DNA from: an uncultured Dehalococcoidia bacterium
GTDB taxonomy: Bacteria; Chloroflexota; Dehalococcoidia; Lucifugimonadales; UBA3495
Assembly (NCBI GenBank): GCA_951813535.1
Contig: OX638345.1
Span: 1,919,158-1,983,157, forward strand
Length of the DNA stretch: 64,000 nt
Direction: 5' to 3'
This document shows positions 1 to 8,658 of the stretch, piece by piece. The stretch's first letter is position 1. Every line of letters begins with the position of its first letter. The translations under genes were made by a program, and so were the position numbers. The notes under the pieces were generated by a model. That model saw nothing but the letters and a program-made list of their open reading frames with translations. It was not told where the DNA came from and did no database searches.

Positions 1-821
1 TCTGCGCCATGCTTGGGCTCCAGTGCATCGTGTACATGGGCTCTGAAGACACGGTGCGCCAGGCCCTCAACGTCTATCGCATGCGTCTTCTCGGAGCCGA
101 GGTCATCGCCGTGGAATCCGGCACCCGCACCCTGAAGGACGCCATCAACGAGGCAATCCGCGACTGGGTCACCAACGTTGAAACCACCCATTACCTCATC
201 GGCAGCGTGGTTGGTCCGCACCCGTATCCCATGCTGGTCCGCGACTTCCAGTCGGTCATCGGACGTGAGGCCCGCCAACAGATCCTCGATGCGGAAGGTC
301 GCCTGCCGAACGCGGTGGTCGCCTGCGTGGGCGGCGGCAGCAATGCCATCGGAACCTTCTACGAGTTCATCGGAGACGAGGGTGTTCACCTGGTCGGCGT
401 CGAAGCGGCCGGGGAGGGCGTCGACACCGGCCGACACTCCGCGACCCTGTCCGCCGGCCGTCCCGGCGTCCTCCACGGATCACTTTCCTACCTGCTGCAG
501 GACGAAAACGGCCAGATCCAGGAGGCTCACAGCATTTCCGCCGGTCTCGATTATCCCGGCGTGGGTCCGGAGCACAGTTGGCTCAAATCCACCGGCCGCG
601 CGGAGTACCTGGCCGTGACCGACGATGAAGCCCTGGAGGGCTTCCGCCGCCTCTGCCGTACCGAGGGCATCATACCCGCCCTGGAGTCCGCCCACGCAAT
701 CTATCACGTAGGTCGAATGGCGGCCGATATGCCTGCCGACGACATCATCGTTGCCTGCCTCAGTGGTCGCGGCGACAAGGACGTGCCATCCATTGCGGAG
801 CGTGAGGGCATCGGGTCCTGA
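1..821 (+). CDS. trpB: Tryptophan synthase beta chain, C-terminal part (5' end outside window)
   Basis: PLP enzyme that condenses indole and L-serine to tryptophan; cytosolic partner of TrpA. The reading frame is open from base 3, so the gene starts upstream and the PLP lysine domain is missing here. What is visible is the second half: the glycine-rich phosphate loop GGGSNA, the following VGVEAAG stretch, the [11 protein letters not shown] loop and the C-terminal SGRGDKD motif, all typical of TrpB. The gene ends in TGA at 819-821. No trpA follows; the next gene is an unrelated lipoprotein whose probable start overlaps the trpB end by 20 bp. Identification is secure from the motifs; only the partial state is a limitation. 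Confidence 0.97.
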   Translation, partial: CAMLGLQCIVYMGSEDTVRQALNVYRMRLLGAEVIAVESGTRTLKDAINEAIRDWVTNVETTHYLIGSVVGPHPYPMLVRDFQSVIGREARQQILDAEGRLPNAVVACVGGGSNAIGTFYEFIGDEGVHLVGVEAAGEGVDTGRHSATLSAGRPGVLHGSLSYLLQDENGQIQEAHSISAGLDYPGVGPEHSWLKSTGRAEYLAVTDDEALEGFRRLCRTEGIIPALESAHAIYHVGRMAADMPADDIIVACLSGRGDKDVPSIAEREGIGS

Positions 822-1650
822 CGGGTATCGAGGTCTGGCGCCATTGCGGGTACTCGCTCTCGCCGCCTGGCTGGTTCTGGCGGCCTTTGTCCTGTTGGTC
901 GCGGCCTGTGCTTCGGGCGTAACCGATTCGATAGACACCGCGAGGAAGTTAGCCGACGACGTAATCAGCAGTCAGGAACCAACGGCGACGACTCCTAAGC
1001 AACCCGACCCCGTCGGAGCAACGCTTCCCGTCGGGGCAACGTTGCCTCCTCCTGAAGTCCAGTCGCTCATCGCAACCCTGCGCGGCCTTCCGGTGGCCAA
1101 CCGAGGCGGCGGTATCGAGTACGATCGCGGAGATTGGCGCCACTGGGTTGATGCGGACCGGGATTGCCAGGATACCCGAGCGGAGGTCCTGATCGCCGAG
1201 AGTCTCGCTCCGGTCTCCTTTGCACCCGAGGACGACGGCGACGAGTGTCGAGTCGTAGCTGGTCGGTGGGCGGGCCCCTGGACCGGAGAAATTTTCGCCG
1301 ATGCTTCGGACCTCGACATCGACCACCACGTTCCATTGGGACACGCCCACCTTTCCGGTGGCTGGCGGTGGCCGCCCGAACGCAAGCGCGCTTATGCCAA
1401 CGACCTGGCCGATCCGGTGTCCCTCCAGGCCACCAGCGCTACGGTCAACCGATCCAAGGGCAAGAGACCGCCTGACGAATGGCGACCCGATGAAACCGCC
1501 AGCTGGTGCCGTTACGCCGCTGACTGGATCTCCGTCAAGGAGCGGTGGGATTTGACGGTCATATCCGCCGAAGTTGACGCCCTTGAGGAGATGCTCTACA
1601 CCTGCGACGACGCTGGCTCGTGGGGCCTGTCCGGGCCGTCGGGACGCTAA
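802..1650 (+). CDS. Lipoprotein with HNH-nuclease-like (DUF1524/GmrSD-type) domain
   Basis: Predicted secreted lipoprotein. The N-terminus has a basic start, a long hydrophobic segment and a lipobox-like LVAAC, so the cysteine is probably lipidated. After a linker of about 60 residues rich in Pro/Thr comes a domain with [11 protein letters not shown], then [26 protein letters not shown] and a C-terminal [15 protein letters not shown], the usual layout of secreted HNH (DUF1524) proteins where DHxxP supplies the catalytic histidine and NRSKG lies on the beta-beta-alpha-metal fold. The substrate is presumably nucleic acid, by family. Start is uncertain: GTG 802 (overlapping trpB) or TTG 844; neither has a convincing ribosome site. 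Confidence 0.75.
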   Translation: MRASGPDGYRGLAPLRVLALAAWLVLAAFVLLVAACASGVTDSIDTARKLADDVISSQEPTATTPKQPDPVGATLPVGATLPPPEVQSLIATLRGLPVANRGGGIEYDRGDWRHWVDADRDCQDTRAEVLIAESLAPVSFAPEDDGDECRVVAGRWAGPWTGEIFADASDLDIDHHVPLGHAHLSGGWRWPPERKRAYANDLADPVSLQATSATVNRSKGKRPPDEWRPDETASWCRYAADWISVKERWDLTVISAEVDALEEMLYTCDDAGSWGLSGPSGR

Positions 1651-1751
1651 AGATTCGGGCTCGCTATGCTATAATTCCCGTTGCCCGTAGACATAATTTA
1701 TCGCCCGAACTATTCGTTTTGTTCGGGCACAGAGCGCTAAGGAGGTGAGCC

Positions 1752-2549
1752 ATGGAGATGGGTTTGGACGGCAAGGTAGCCATTGTCACCGGCGGCAGCG
1801 AGGGCATCGGCAAGGCGGCTGCCGAACGCATGGCCAGTGAAGGAGCCAACGTGATCATCGTGGCCCGCCGGCAGGACGTTCTGGATGCCGCGGCCGACGA
1901 GATTCGCACCGCCACCGAGGGAGAGGTGCTTCCTCTATCCGCGGACGTAACCGACAAGGGAACCGCTGCCCGCGTGGTCAACACCGCCGTCGAGCGGTAC
2001 GGCCGCGTTGACATCCTGGTGAACAACGCCGGCACCTCAATGGCCAAGGGCTTCGAAGACGTAAGCGACGACGACTGGGAAATCGACTTCGAGCTCAAGG
2101 TATGGGGAGCGGTCCGCCTCATCAGGGCATCCATACCCGAGATGCGCAAGGTCGGCGGCGGTCGCATCATCAACGTTACCAACCTCGGCGGGCGCACCCC
2201 GGGCGCCAACTCCATGCCCACGTCCATCTCTCGGGCGGCCGGCATCGCCATCACCAAGGGCCTCTCCAAGGACTTGGCCAGCGACAACATCCTGGTCAAT
2301 ACCGTCTGCATCGGCCTGATCAAGAGCGGCCAGCACCAGCGCCGTTACGATGCCCGCATCGTGAATGAACCCGACCTCGATATGGGCGACTTCTACGCGC
2401 AATTGGCCGCCGGACGCGGGGTGCCGCTGGGACGTGTCGGCGAAGGCTCAGAGGCCGGCGACGTCATCGCCTTCCTGGCCTCCGAGCGTGCCAGTTATCT
2501 CACCGGTGTCGCGATCAACATCGACGGCGGGGCATCGGCCGTAGTCTAG
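1752..2549 (+). CDS. SDR-family protein with substituted catalytic residues
   Basis: Short-chain dehydrogenase/reductase fold, 265 residues. The NAD(P) motif TGGSEGIG (13-20), the NNAG motif (91-94) and the C-terminal LTGVAINIDGG are normal. The catalytic YxxxK is not: the aligned segment reads PTSISRAAG, with Thr157 where Tyr belongs and Arg161 where Lys belongs, and the Ser of the tetrad falls in VTNLGG. The nucleotide fold is kept but ordinary SDR acid-base chemistry looks impossible, so it may bind cofactor or use another mechanism. Start ATG 1752 follows a strong AAGGAGGTGAG site. A TATAAT at 1670-1675 could be its promoter -10. Similar divergent SDRs occur in other bacteria as far as I recall; the reaction is unknown. 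Confidence 0.85.
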   Translation: MEMGLDGKVAIVTGGSEGIGKAAAERMASEGANVIIVARRQDVLDAAADEIRTATEGEVLPLSADVTDKGTAARVVNTAVERYGRVDILVNNAGTSMAKGFEDVSDDDWEIDFELKVWGAVRLIRASIPEMRKVGGGRIINVTNLGGRTPGANSMPTSISRAAGIAITKGLSKDLASDNILVNTVCIGLIKSGQHQRRYDARIVNEPDLDMGDFYAQLAAGRGVPLGRVGEGSEAGDVIAFLASERASYLTGVAINIDGGASAVV

Positions 2550-2596
2550 AGGCGACCCGTCGCATTCCGGCCTGTTTATCCGAGGGGGAGACCATC

Positions 2597-3793
2597 GTGA
2601 CCGAATCATATCGAGACGAATTCGAAGCGCCGAACCGACTCCTGTTGGGCGCGGGACCCTGCACCGTCCATCCCCGCGTCCTCCGTGCCATGACCCAGCC
2701 CGTGGTGGGCCACCTGGACCCGGTGTTCTTCCAGGTTATGGACGAAGTCTGCGAGATGCTGCGCCAGGTGTTCCACACGCGGAACCAGGTGACCATGCCC
2801 ATATCCGCCACCGGCACCGGCGCCATGGAAACCGCGTGCGTCAACGTGCTGGAACGCGGCGACACCGCCATCGTCTGCCGCAACGGATACTTCGGCGTGC
2901 GGCTCGCCGATATCGCCCAGCGGTGCGGCGCCAATACCATCATGGTCGATTCTCCCTGGGGTAAGCCGGCCGACCTCAACGCTCTCGAAGATGCCCTCAA
3001 CGCCAATCCCGGTACCAAGATGGTCGGTCTGGTTCACGCCGAAACGTCCACGGGCGCGATCACTCCTCTGCAGGACGCCATAGACTTGACCCACCGCCAC
3101 GGCGCCCTGGTCGTTGCCGACGCCGTGACTTCCCTGGGCAGCCACGACGTCCAGGTGGACGACTGGGACATCGACGTCTGCTACAGCGCCAGCCAGAAGT
3201 GCCTCGGCGCCCCCCCAGGCCTGGCTCCGGTCAGCTTCGGCGAGCGGGCGATGAGCGTGATCGACAAGCGCGACAGCACTGTGGAAAGCTTCTACTTCAA
3301 CCTGCAGGGCGTCGCCGAATACTGGAACGAAACCCAGCGCGTCTACCATCACACCAGCCCCATCACCATGATCTATGCCATGCGCGAGTCCCTGCGCATG
3401 ATGATGGAGGAAGGTCTCGAGGGGCAGCATGACCGCCACGCCCGGGTCGCCGCGGGTTTGCGGGCCGGCCTGACTGCCATGGGCCTCGACTTGGCCACCG
3501 ACCCCGACTATCAACTCAACCCCATCACCGTGGTCAATGCACCAGAGGGCGTCAACGAGGCCGAGGTGCGCACCCGCCTGCTGAACGATTTCAACATCGA
3601 GGTCAGCGGGGGCCTGGGCGAATTCCGCGGCCGCGTTTGGCGCATCGGCATGATGGGCAACGGCGCCCGCGAGGCCAGCGTACTTTCGGTTCTCTCCGCT
3701 CTTGAGGTAGTCCTCGGTGAGATGGACTACGAGGTGGCTTACGGAGCCAGCGTCGCCGCCGCTCAACGCAGCTTCGCCAACCACGGCGATTGA
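2597..3793 (+). CDS. Class V aminotransferase (alanine/serine-glyoxylate aminotransferase family)
   Basis: Fold type I PLP enzyme of the AGT/SGAT group, 398 residues, which transfers the amino group of alanine or serine to glyoxylate. It opens with the family signature LLLGAGPCTVHPRVL, has SATGTGAMET for phosphate binding, HAETSTG and VADAVTSLG for cofactor contacts, and the Schiff-base lysine in SASQKCLGAPPG. The length fits the family. GTG start at 2597 with GGGGGAG six bases upstream. It lies 47 bp after the SDR and may be co-transcribed; a stable hairpin at 3830-3850 ends the unit. Glyoxylate is also the product of the glycolate oxidase encoded just downstream on the other strand, so the two may share a pathway (inference). 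Confidence 0.92.
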   Translation: MTESYRDEFEAPNRLLLGAGPCTVHPRVLRAMTQPVVGHLDPVFFQVMDEVCEMLRQVFHTRNQVTMPISATGTGAMETACVNVLERGDTAIVCRNGYFGVRLADIAQRCGANTIMVDSPWGKPADLNALEDALNANPGTKMVGLVHAETSTGAITPLQDAIDLTHRHGALVVADAVTSLGSHDVQVDDWDIDVCYSASQKCLGAPPGLAPVSFGERAMSVIDKRDSTVESFYFNLQGVAEYWNETQRVYHHTSPITMIYAMRESLRMMMEEGLEGQHDRHARVAAGLRAGLTAMGLDLATDPDYQLNPITVVNAPEGVNEAEVRTRLLNDFNIEVSGGLGEFRGRVWRIGMMGNGAREASVLSVLSALEVVLGEMDYEVAYGASVAAAQRSFANHGD

Positions 3794-3829
3794 TCTGCAA
3801 ATCCTGCGTGGCGATATGGTCAGTAAATC

Positions 3830-3850
3830 GGGGGCGCGAGTAGCGCCCCC
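3830..3850 (+). terminator. GC-rich hairpin after the aminotransferase gene
   Basis: Perfect 8-bp stem GGGGGCGC / GCGCCCCC with a 5-base loop, 37 bp after the stop codon. No T-run follows (AATCTG), so it is a weak intrinsic terminator or an mRNA 3'-end stabiliser. It resembles the dispersed GGGGCG palindromes of this window but lacks their GAATGATC centre. Confidence 0.5.
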
Positions 3851-4000
3851 AATCTGTGGCTCCCTACCCTGTCATAGCCATTGCCCGGATCAAATCCGCG
3901 GACATCTGGGCGCAAGTGAACGCGCGAATCACCCGGTTCCAGCTCGACGCCTCAGGCTGCAGTGTCACGCTCACTGGCACACCGATGCTTGCCAGCAATC

Positions 4001-4237
4001 ATGCGATTCACAAGTTATTTCCAAACCGTCCGCCAACGCCCTGATCGCTCTTTCATTGCATTGGAATGGATCCAGCAAGTGATTGATCACCCAATCCATG
4101 AAGTAGTTCAGGCCGACGGTCGCATCAGATTGTGGGCTTCAATCCCTGAAATGGATGGACGGCATTTGAGGGTCGTCCTGCTGCCAGATAGAATAACGGT
4201 GCACAACGCTTTCTTTGACCGGAGGTTTAGGCCATGA
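4001..4237 (+). CDS. Small hypothetical protein, candidate toxin partner of the DUF2283 protein
   Basis: A 78-residue protein, basic at its start, with the patterns FQTVRQRPDRSFIALEW, ADGRIRLWASIPE and a conserved-looking C-terminus VHNAFFDRRF. I recall similar small proteins paired with DUF2283 proteins but cannot assign a family with certainty. Its stop overlaps the start of the DUF2283 gene (ATGA), the classic layout of a translationally coupled toxin-antitoxin pair. Toxin activity is inference from size and pairing only. Start chosen at ATG 4001 because similarity-like content begins there; GTG 3962 is possible and no clear ribosome site supports either. Confidence 0.55.
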   Translation: MRFTSYFQTVRQRPDRSFIALEWIQQVIDHPIHEVVQADGRIRLWASIPEMDGRHLRVVLLPDRITVHNAFFDRRFRP

Positions 4238-4446
4238 AGGTCAAGTATTTTTCGGACACCGACACCCTATACATCGAACTTTACGCTGCTGCCGTCGATG
4301 AAACCCGCGACTTGGACGAGAATACGCTTTTGGATCTCGATGACGCCGGCTGCCTGTGCGCGATCACCATTGAGCACGCCAGCGCTCGCATGGACATCCC
4401 CGCGTTTTCCTTCGAACAGGTCCCCGCGCCTCACCGCTCCGCCTGA
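4234..4446 (+). CDS. DUF2283 domain protein, candidate antitoxin
   Basis: A 70-residue acidic protein with the DUF2283 pattern: MKVKYFSDTDTLYIEL, then acidic residues, ENTLLDLDDAG and ITIEHAS near the end. DUF2283 proteins are small, often lie beside small toxin-like genes and have been proposed to act as antitoxins; that role is not shown by sequence here. The start overlaps the upstream gene by 4 bp and has a GGAGG site inside that gene at 4221-4225. The 3' end overlaps the convergent glcF by 16 bp. Confidence 0.75.
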   Translation: MKVKYFSDTDTLYIELYAAAVDETRDLDENTLLDLDDAGCLCAITIEHASARMDIPAFSFEQVPAPHRSA

Positions 4447-5831
4447 TACGCCGCGTCCAGTATCTCCACCACGTGCATCACCCGGATGCCGGCGCTGGCA
4501 TCCCGTAGCCCCTGCTCCAGCTGGCCGATGCACCCGGGGTTGGCGGACGCGATCACCTCGGCTCCCGTTGCCGTCGCGTTGCCGACCTTTCGCTCCTGCA
4601 ATCGCCGCGACATGTCCCGTTGTATCAGTGAGTAGAACCCGGCTGACCCACAGCAAAGCGACGACTCTGCCATCTCGACCAGTTCCAGTCCGGGTATGCT
4701 CCGTAGCACCTGCCGGGGCGCTTCGGTAATTCGCTGCGCGTGCGCCAGGTGGCAGGGATCCTGCATGGTGACCCGCCAGGGCAACTCCGCGCCGGGAGGA
4801 TGCAGCGGCAATCCGGCCAGGAACTCGGTGATATCTCGCGTGTTGCGAGCAAACTCGTGCGCCGCTTCAGCGTATTCCGGATCGTCGCGAAGCAGGTCGC
4901 CGTACTCCTTCATCGACGAACCGCACCCGGCCGAGGCTGTCACGACCACGTCTACCTGAGCCCGTTTGAAAGCGTCGATATTCCGTCGGGCCATGTGGCG
5001 GCCCAACTCCAGATCGCCGGCGTGCAGATTCAACGCTCCACAGCAGCCTTGCGCCGGCGGCACCGCGACGTCGCACCCATTCCGTTGCAGCACCCTGACC
5101 GCCGCCCGCATCGCGTCGCCCTGCATCAACGGCATCACGCATCCGGACAGCAGGCCCACGGTCATGCGCTTCTCGCCCGCGGCCGGAAAGACCTGGCCGC
5201 GCGGGCTGAAGAACTCCCTGCCCATGACGGGCATCTGCGCTTCCATTGCGGCGAGATCGCCCGGCATCAGGCTCAGTACCCGCGATTTGCGCACCAGTCG
5301 CTGCACGCCGGTCCGTTGGTATAACCGCATCAGGTGTCCGGCCAGGCGCAGCCTCCCATTGTGGGGCAGCGCGGCTCGCAGAAACAGCCGGGACAGGTGG
5401 CCCAGCTCGCGACTCTGCAGGTCATTGTCCTGGACCTGTGCCCGCGTGTGTTCCATCAGTCGTCCGTAGGGCACACCCGACGGACAGACCGCCTCGCACG
5501 CCCGGCACTGCAGGCACAGCTCCCAGTGCGAAACCAGCCGCTCGCTGATCCCGGCGCGACCCTCGTGCACTGCCTTCATCAGCGCGATCCGACCCCGCGG
5601 CGACTCCGTTTCCAGACGCGTTTCCACGTAGGTGGGGCACGCGCTCAGGCACAGGCCGCAGTGCACGCACCGGTACAGGTCTTCCTCGGCGGGCGCGTCG
5701 GAACCGGCAAACCCGGGCCCATCGTTCAGCGACCCTTCGAAGGGCAATCCGTACGGGAAACCGTGACCGGCGTCAATCCCTCCGCCCATGTGCTGGCCGG
5801 CGTCCGAGTGGCGGTCCGGTGCGCTGACCAT
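4431..5831 (-). CDS. glcF: Glycolate oxidase iron-sulfur subunit
   Basis: Electron-transfer subunit of the membrane-associated glycolate dehydrogenase GlcDEF. Near residues 40-110 there are two ferredoxin-type [4Fe-4S] clusters, CVHCGLCLSACPTY and CLQCRACEAVCPSG. They are followed by two CCG domains of the heterodisulfide-reductase type: GCCGALNLHAGD and, in the second half, DPCHLAHAQR and SLCCGSAGFYS. The ATG at 5831 shares one base with the glcE stop (TGATG) and has GGAGGATTGTG before it, so I choose it over upstream codons that would extend into glcE. It is last in the glcD-glcE-glcF order on this strand and overlaps the convergent DUF2283 gene by 16 bp. Confidence 0.92.
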   Translation of the reverse strand: MVSAPDRHSDAGQHMGGGIDAGHGFPYGLPFEGSLNDGPGFAGSDAPAEEDLYRCVHCGLCLSACPTYVETRLETESPRGRIALMKAVHEGRAGISERLVSHWELCLQCRACEAVCPSGVPYGRLMEHTRAQVQDNDLQSRELGHLSRLFLRAALPHNGRLRLAGHLMRLYQRTGVQRLVRKSRVLSLMPGDLAAMEAQMPVMGREFFSPRGQVFPAAGEKRMTVGLLSGCVMPLMQGDAMRAAVRVLQRNGCDVAVPPAQGCCGALNLHAGDLELGRHMARRNIDAFKRAQVDVVVTASAGCGSSMKEYGDLLRDDPEYAEAAHEFARNTRDITEFLAGLPLHPPGAELPWRVTMQDPCHLAHAQRITEAPRQVLRSIPGLELVEMAESSLCCGSAGFYSLIQRDMSRRLQERKVGNATATGAEVIASANPGCIGQLEQGLRDASAGIRVMHVVEILDAAYQAER

Positions 5832-7213
5832 CACAATCCTCCTATGAAGCGGCCGGGGTTCAGGATGTTCTGGGAATCGAATTGCTGCTTCAACCGGCGC
5901 ATGATTTCCATGCCCGATGGTTGTTCGCCCCAAACATCGATCAGCGCCTTGACGGCATCGGGACACCGCTCGATGATGGCTCCTCCACCCAGCGACGTGG
6001 CCTCGGACTGGATACCCTGGAGCCCGATTGCCACCAGCGCCGGGTCTGCGTCGGCCAATTCGCCCCACCAGAGCAGACGACCGCCGCCAAAGCCAACGTC
6101 CGCCGCCACCGACGGCGGCTCGGCGCTACCGAGCGCGACCCGCGAGAATGCCAGTACCTGCTGCAACGCTGACGGTTGAGTGTTGATCCGGACGCACACT
6201 CGGGGCGGCGAGTCGCCGCCGGCCGGCAGATCGGTGAGGGCATTGATCAGGCCGTTTGCTTCGTCGTTCCTGGCGACGTGAACCGTGTTCCCGACCTGCG
6301 CCCAGAGACCCACTGTGTCCTCCACTCGGCGCTTCATCGACGTTGGCCGTCCGCCTAATATTGCGACGCTGAGCGCGCTCCCAGCCACCGAAGGCGCGAT
6401 CCGCATGGCCGCCTCTCCGGTCAGGACGTGCAATCCCAACGGCGCGTAGTGCTGGCCTTGCAGGTTCTGGGCCGCGCCGGCGGCAGCGTCGATGCTGTCG
6501 AACCCGGCCACGATTACGGCCCATTCCGTCGGCGCCGGAGCCAGCTTGAAAGTCGCTTCTGTGATGATCGCCAGCGTGCCCAGAGAACCCGTATACAGGC
6601 GGTTGAGGTCGTATCCGGTCACGTTTTTTACAACTTTGCCGCCCGCTTTGCTCTGGGTACCGTCTGCTCCGACGACGCTGATTCCTATCAGCCAGTCCCT
6701 GGGCAGTCCGTACGCCGACCGCATGGGCCCACTGATCCCGGTGGCCAGGGTTCCGCCCACGGTCGCCCGATCACCCAACGGCGCTGCGATGGGCACGTGT
6801 TTGCCGTCCTGCGCCACGGCGCTATCCAGTTGTTCGATGGTGACGCCGGCTTCGACGATCACGGTGAGGTCGGCCGGCTGGAAGTCCACGATCCGGTTCA
6901 TTCCGGTCAGGTCCAATGCGATCCCCGGGCGTGTCGGCGTGTTTCCCAACTGCGTAAGCGTCCGTCCGCCCGACGGATACACCGCAATGCCGGTTCGATG
7001 CGCCCAGGCCATCACCGCCGCCACTTCATCAGGGTTGGTCAGCTTCACCGCCGCCACCGGCAACAGCGGACCGATTGCGTAATCCGGCAGATCCGCCGCG
7101 CGAACTACAGCCTCAGTCCCTACCAGATCGACCAGTTGGGAGACGAGGGAACCGGAGCGGGTCATGCCGCGAGCGGGCACGATGGTTCCTGTTCCCGTGC
7201 GATCGTTGACCAC
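5831..7213 (-). CDS. glcE: Glycolate oxidase FAD-binding subunit
   Basis: FAD-binding subunit of glycolate dehydrogenase, 460 residues. The PCMH-type FAD domain fills the first half: YPSGGRTLTQLGN for pyrophosphate binding, then GDRATVGGTLATGISGPMR and the GKVVKNVTGYDLNRLYTGSLGTL block that is typical of GlcE. The C-terminal part ends with SQNILNPGRF, the usual FAD-oxidase C motif. At 460 residues it is longer than the E. coli protein (about 350), mainly from extra N-terminal sequence. GTG start at 7213, four bases after the glcD stop, indicating one operon with glcD and glcF. Confidence 0.9.
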   Translation of the reverse strand: MVNDRTGTGTIVPARGMTRSGSLVSQLVDLVGTEAVVRAADLPDYAIGPLLPVAAVKLTNPDEVAAVMAWAHRTGIAVYPSGGRTLTQLGNTPTRPGIALDLTGMNRIVDFQPADLTVIVEAGVTIEQLDSAVAQDGKHVPIAAPLGDRATVGGTLATGISGPMRSAYGLPRDWLIGISVVGADGTQSKAGGKVVKNVTGYDLNRLYTGSLGTLAIITEATFKLAPAPTEWAVIVAGFDSIDAAAGAAQNLQGQHYAPLGLHVLTGEAAMRIAPSVAGSALSVAILGGRPTSMKRRVEDTVGLWAQVGNTVHVARNDEANGLINALTDLPAGGDSPPRVCVRINTQPSALQQVLAFSRVALGSAEPPSVAADVGFGGGRLLWWGELADADPALVAIGLQGIQSEATSLGGGAIIERCPDAVKALIDVWGEQPSGMEIMRRLKQQFDSQNILNPGRFIGGL

Positions 7214-7217
7214 GCGC

Positions 7218-8651
7218 TCACACGTACATCCCGGCGGTGTAAGCCGCCGGGTGCGCTGACGGCCGCCAGTAGCTTCCGTCCGGAAATATCTTGCCGGGGT
7301 TCAGCCGGTTCTCGGGAGCGAAAGCCTCCCTTACCCGCTGCATCGCCTCCATGTCCGCATCCGTGTACACCAGCGGCATGAATTCTTTCTTCTCCAGGCC
7401 GATGCCGTGCTCACCACTCAGCGTGCCGCCCAGCAGCGCGCATTCTTCCATAAGTTCCGCGGCGGCCGCCATCGCGCCTTCCATAACGCCGGGCTCGCGG
7501 GCGTCAAACAGCATGCACGGATGCAGGTTCCCGTCGCCGGCGTGGAACACGTTGGCGATGGTGATCCCGTAGCGCTCGCTCACCTCGCTGACCTTCCGCA
7601 GCATCTGAGTGAGGCGGGTTCGCGGGACCACACCGTCCACCAGATAGTAGTTCGGCGCGATGGTACCGAATGCCCCAAACGCCGTCTTGCGACCCACCCA
7701 CAGGCGCTCCCGCTCCGCGTCATCCTCCGCGACCCGCACGTCGGCGGCGCCGGTGTCCCACAGCGCGGCTTCAACCTCGCCGCTTACTTCGTCCACCTCT
7801 TCGTTCAACCCTTCCAGTTCGATCAGCAGCACTGCCCCGGCGTCGTTGGGATAACCCGCGTCGGTCACGTTCTGCACCGCCTTGATGCTGAGCGCGTCGA
7901 TCATCTCCAGGGCGGCGGGCACGATTCCGTGACCGATCACCGCGGATACCGCGGTGCACGCCGAATCGATGTCGGGGAAAATTCCGAGGAAGGTTCGTAC
8001 CGTCTCCGGCAACGGCAACAGCCTGACCAGTATCTTCGTGGCGATGCCGAAAGTGCCCTCGGAACCCACGAAAGCGCCTCTCAGGTCGTATCCGGCCGCC
8101 TCCCGCGCCATGCTGCCCAGATGCACGATCTCGCCGTCTTCCAGCACCACCTCCATCCCGATGACGTGGTTGGTGGTCGCGCCGTACGCCAGGCAATGCG
8201 GCCCGCCCGCGTTTTCGGCGATGTTCCCGCCCAGGCTGCACGCCCTCTGGCTCGACGGATCCGGCGCGTAGCGCATCCCGAACCCCCGCACGTGGTTGTC
8301 CAGATCCAGGTTGATCACGCCCGGCTCAACCAGGGCGGTGCGGTTCACCGTGTCGACTTCCAGGATCCGGTCCATTCGCGGGAACGCAATCTGCAACCCT
8401 TCCGGCGGCGTGATTGCCCCGCCACTCAGGCCGGTGCCGCTCCCGCGTCCCACCACGGTCACGCCGGCGTCGTAGGCCAGCGCCATCACCCGGCTCACTT
8501 GCTGCGTGTCGGCCGGCAAAACGACCGCCCGAGGCATCGAGCGGTCGACGGAGCCGTCGTATTCATAGACCAGGAGGTCTTCCCGGTGCGCGATCACATA
8601 TTCGTCACCAACTACGGCGCGAATGCTCGCCAGAAGATCGTGGTCTGTCAA
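7218..8651 (-). CDS. glcD: Glycolate oxidase catalytic FAD-linked subunit
   Basis: FAD-linked oxidase that converts glycolate (possibly D-lactate) to glyoxylate. Of 477 residues, the N-terminal FAD domain shows VVGRGSGTGLSGGA and the block SLGGNIAENAGGPHCLAYG; the C-terminal FAD-oxidase domain has NVFHAGDGNLHP and the cofactor-contact motif LSGEHGIGLEKK, ending in NRLNPGKIF. TTG start at 8651 preceded by GGAAGGA about 11 bases upstream. First gene of glcDEF, 7 bp downstream of the NHL gene, so probably transcribed with it. Glycolate and D-lactate specificity cannot be told apart here, but the presence of glcE and glcF favours glycolate. Confidence 0.92.
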   Translation of the reverse strand: MTDHDLLASIRAVVGDEYVIAHREDLLVYEYDGSVDRSMPRAVVLPADTQQVSRVMALAYDAGVTVVGRGSGTGLSGGAITPPEGLQIAFPRMDRILEVDTVNRTALVEPGVINLDLDNHVRGFGMRYAPDPSSQRACSLGGNIAENAGGPHCLAYGATTNHVIGMEVVLEDGEIVHLGSMAREAAGYDLRGAFVGSEGTFGIATKILVRLLPLPETVRTFLGIFPDIDSACTAVSAVIGHGIVPAALEMIDALSIKAVQNVTDAGYPNDAGAVLLIELEGLNEEVDEVSGEVEAALWDTGAADVRVAEDDAERERLWVGRKTAFGAFGTIAPNYYLVDGVVPRTRLTQMLRKVSEVSERYGITIANVFHAGDGNLHPCMLFDAREPGVMEGAMAAAAELMEECALLGGTLSGEHGIGLEKKEFMPLVYTDADMEAMQRVREAFAPENRLNPGKIFPDGSYWRPSAHPAAYTAGMYV

Positions 8652-8658
8652 GGTTCGG

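Noticed and set aside
2606-3784. 392-residue minus-strand open frame
   Set aside because: Exactly opposite the class V aminotransferase; composition of a shadow (His/Val/Gly-rich).
3856-4044. 62-residue plus-strand ORF before the toxin-like gene
   Set aside because: No ribosome site, overlaps the next gene and has no motif; left as non-coding.
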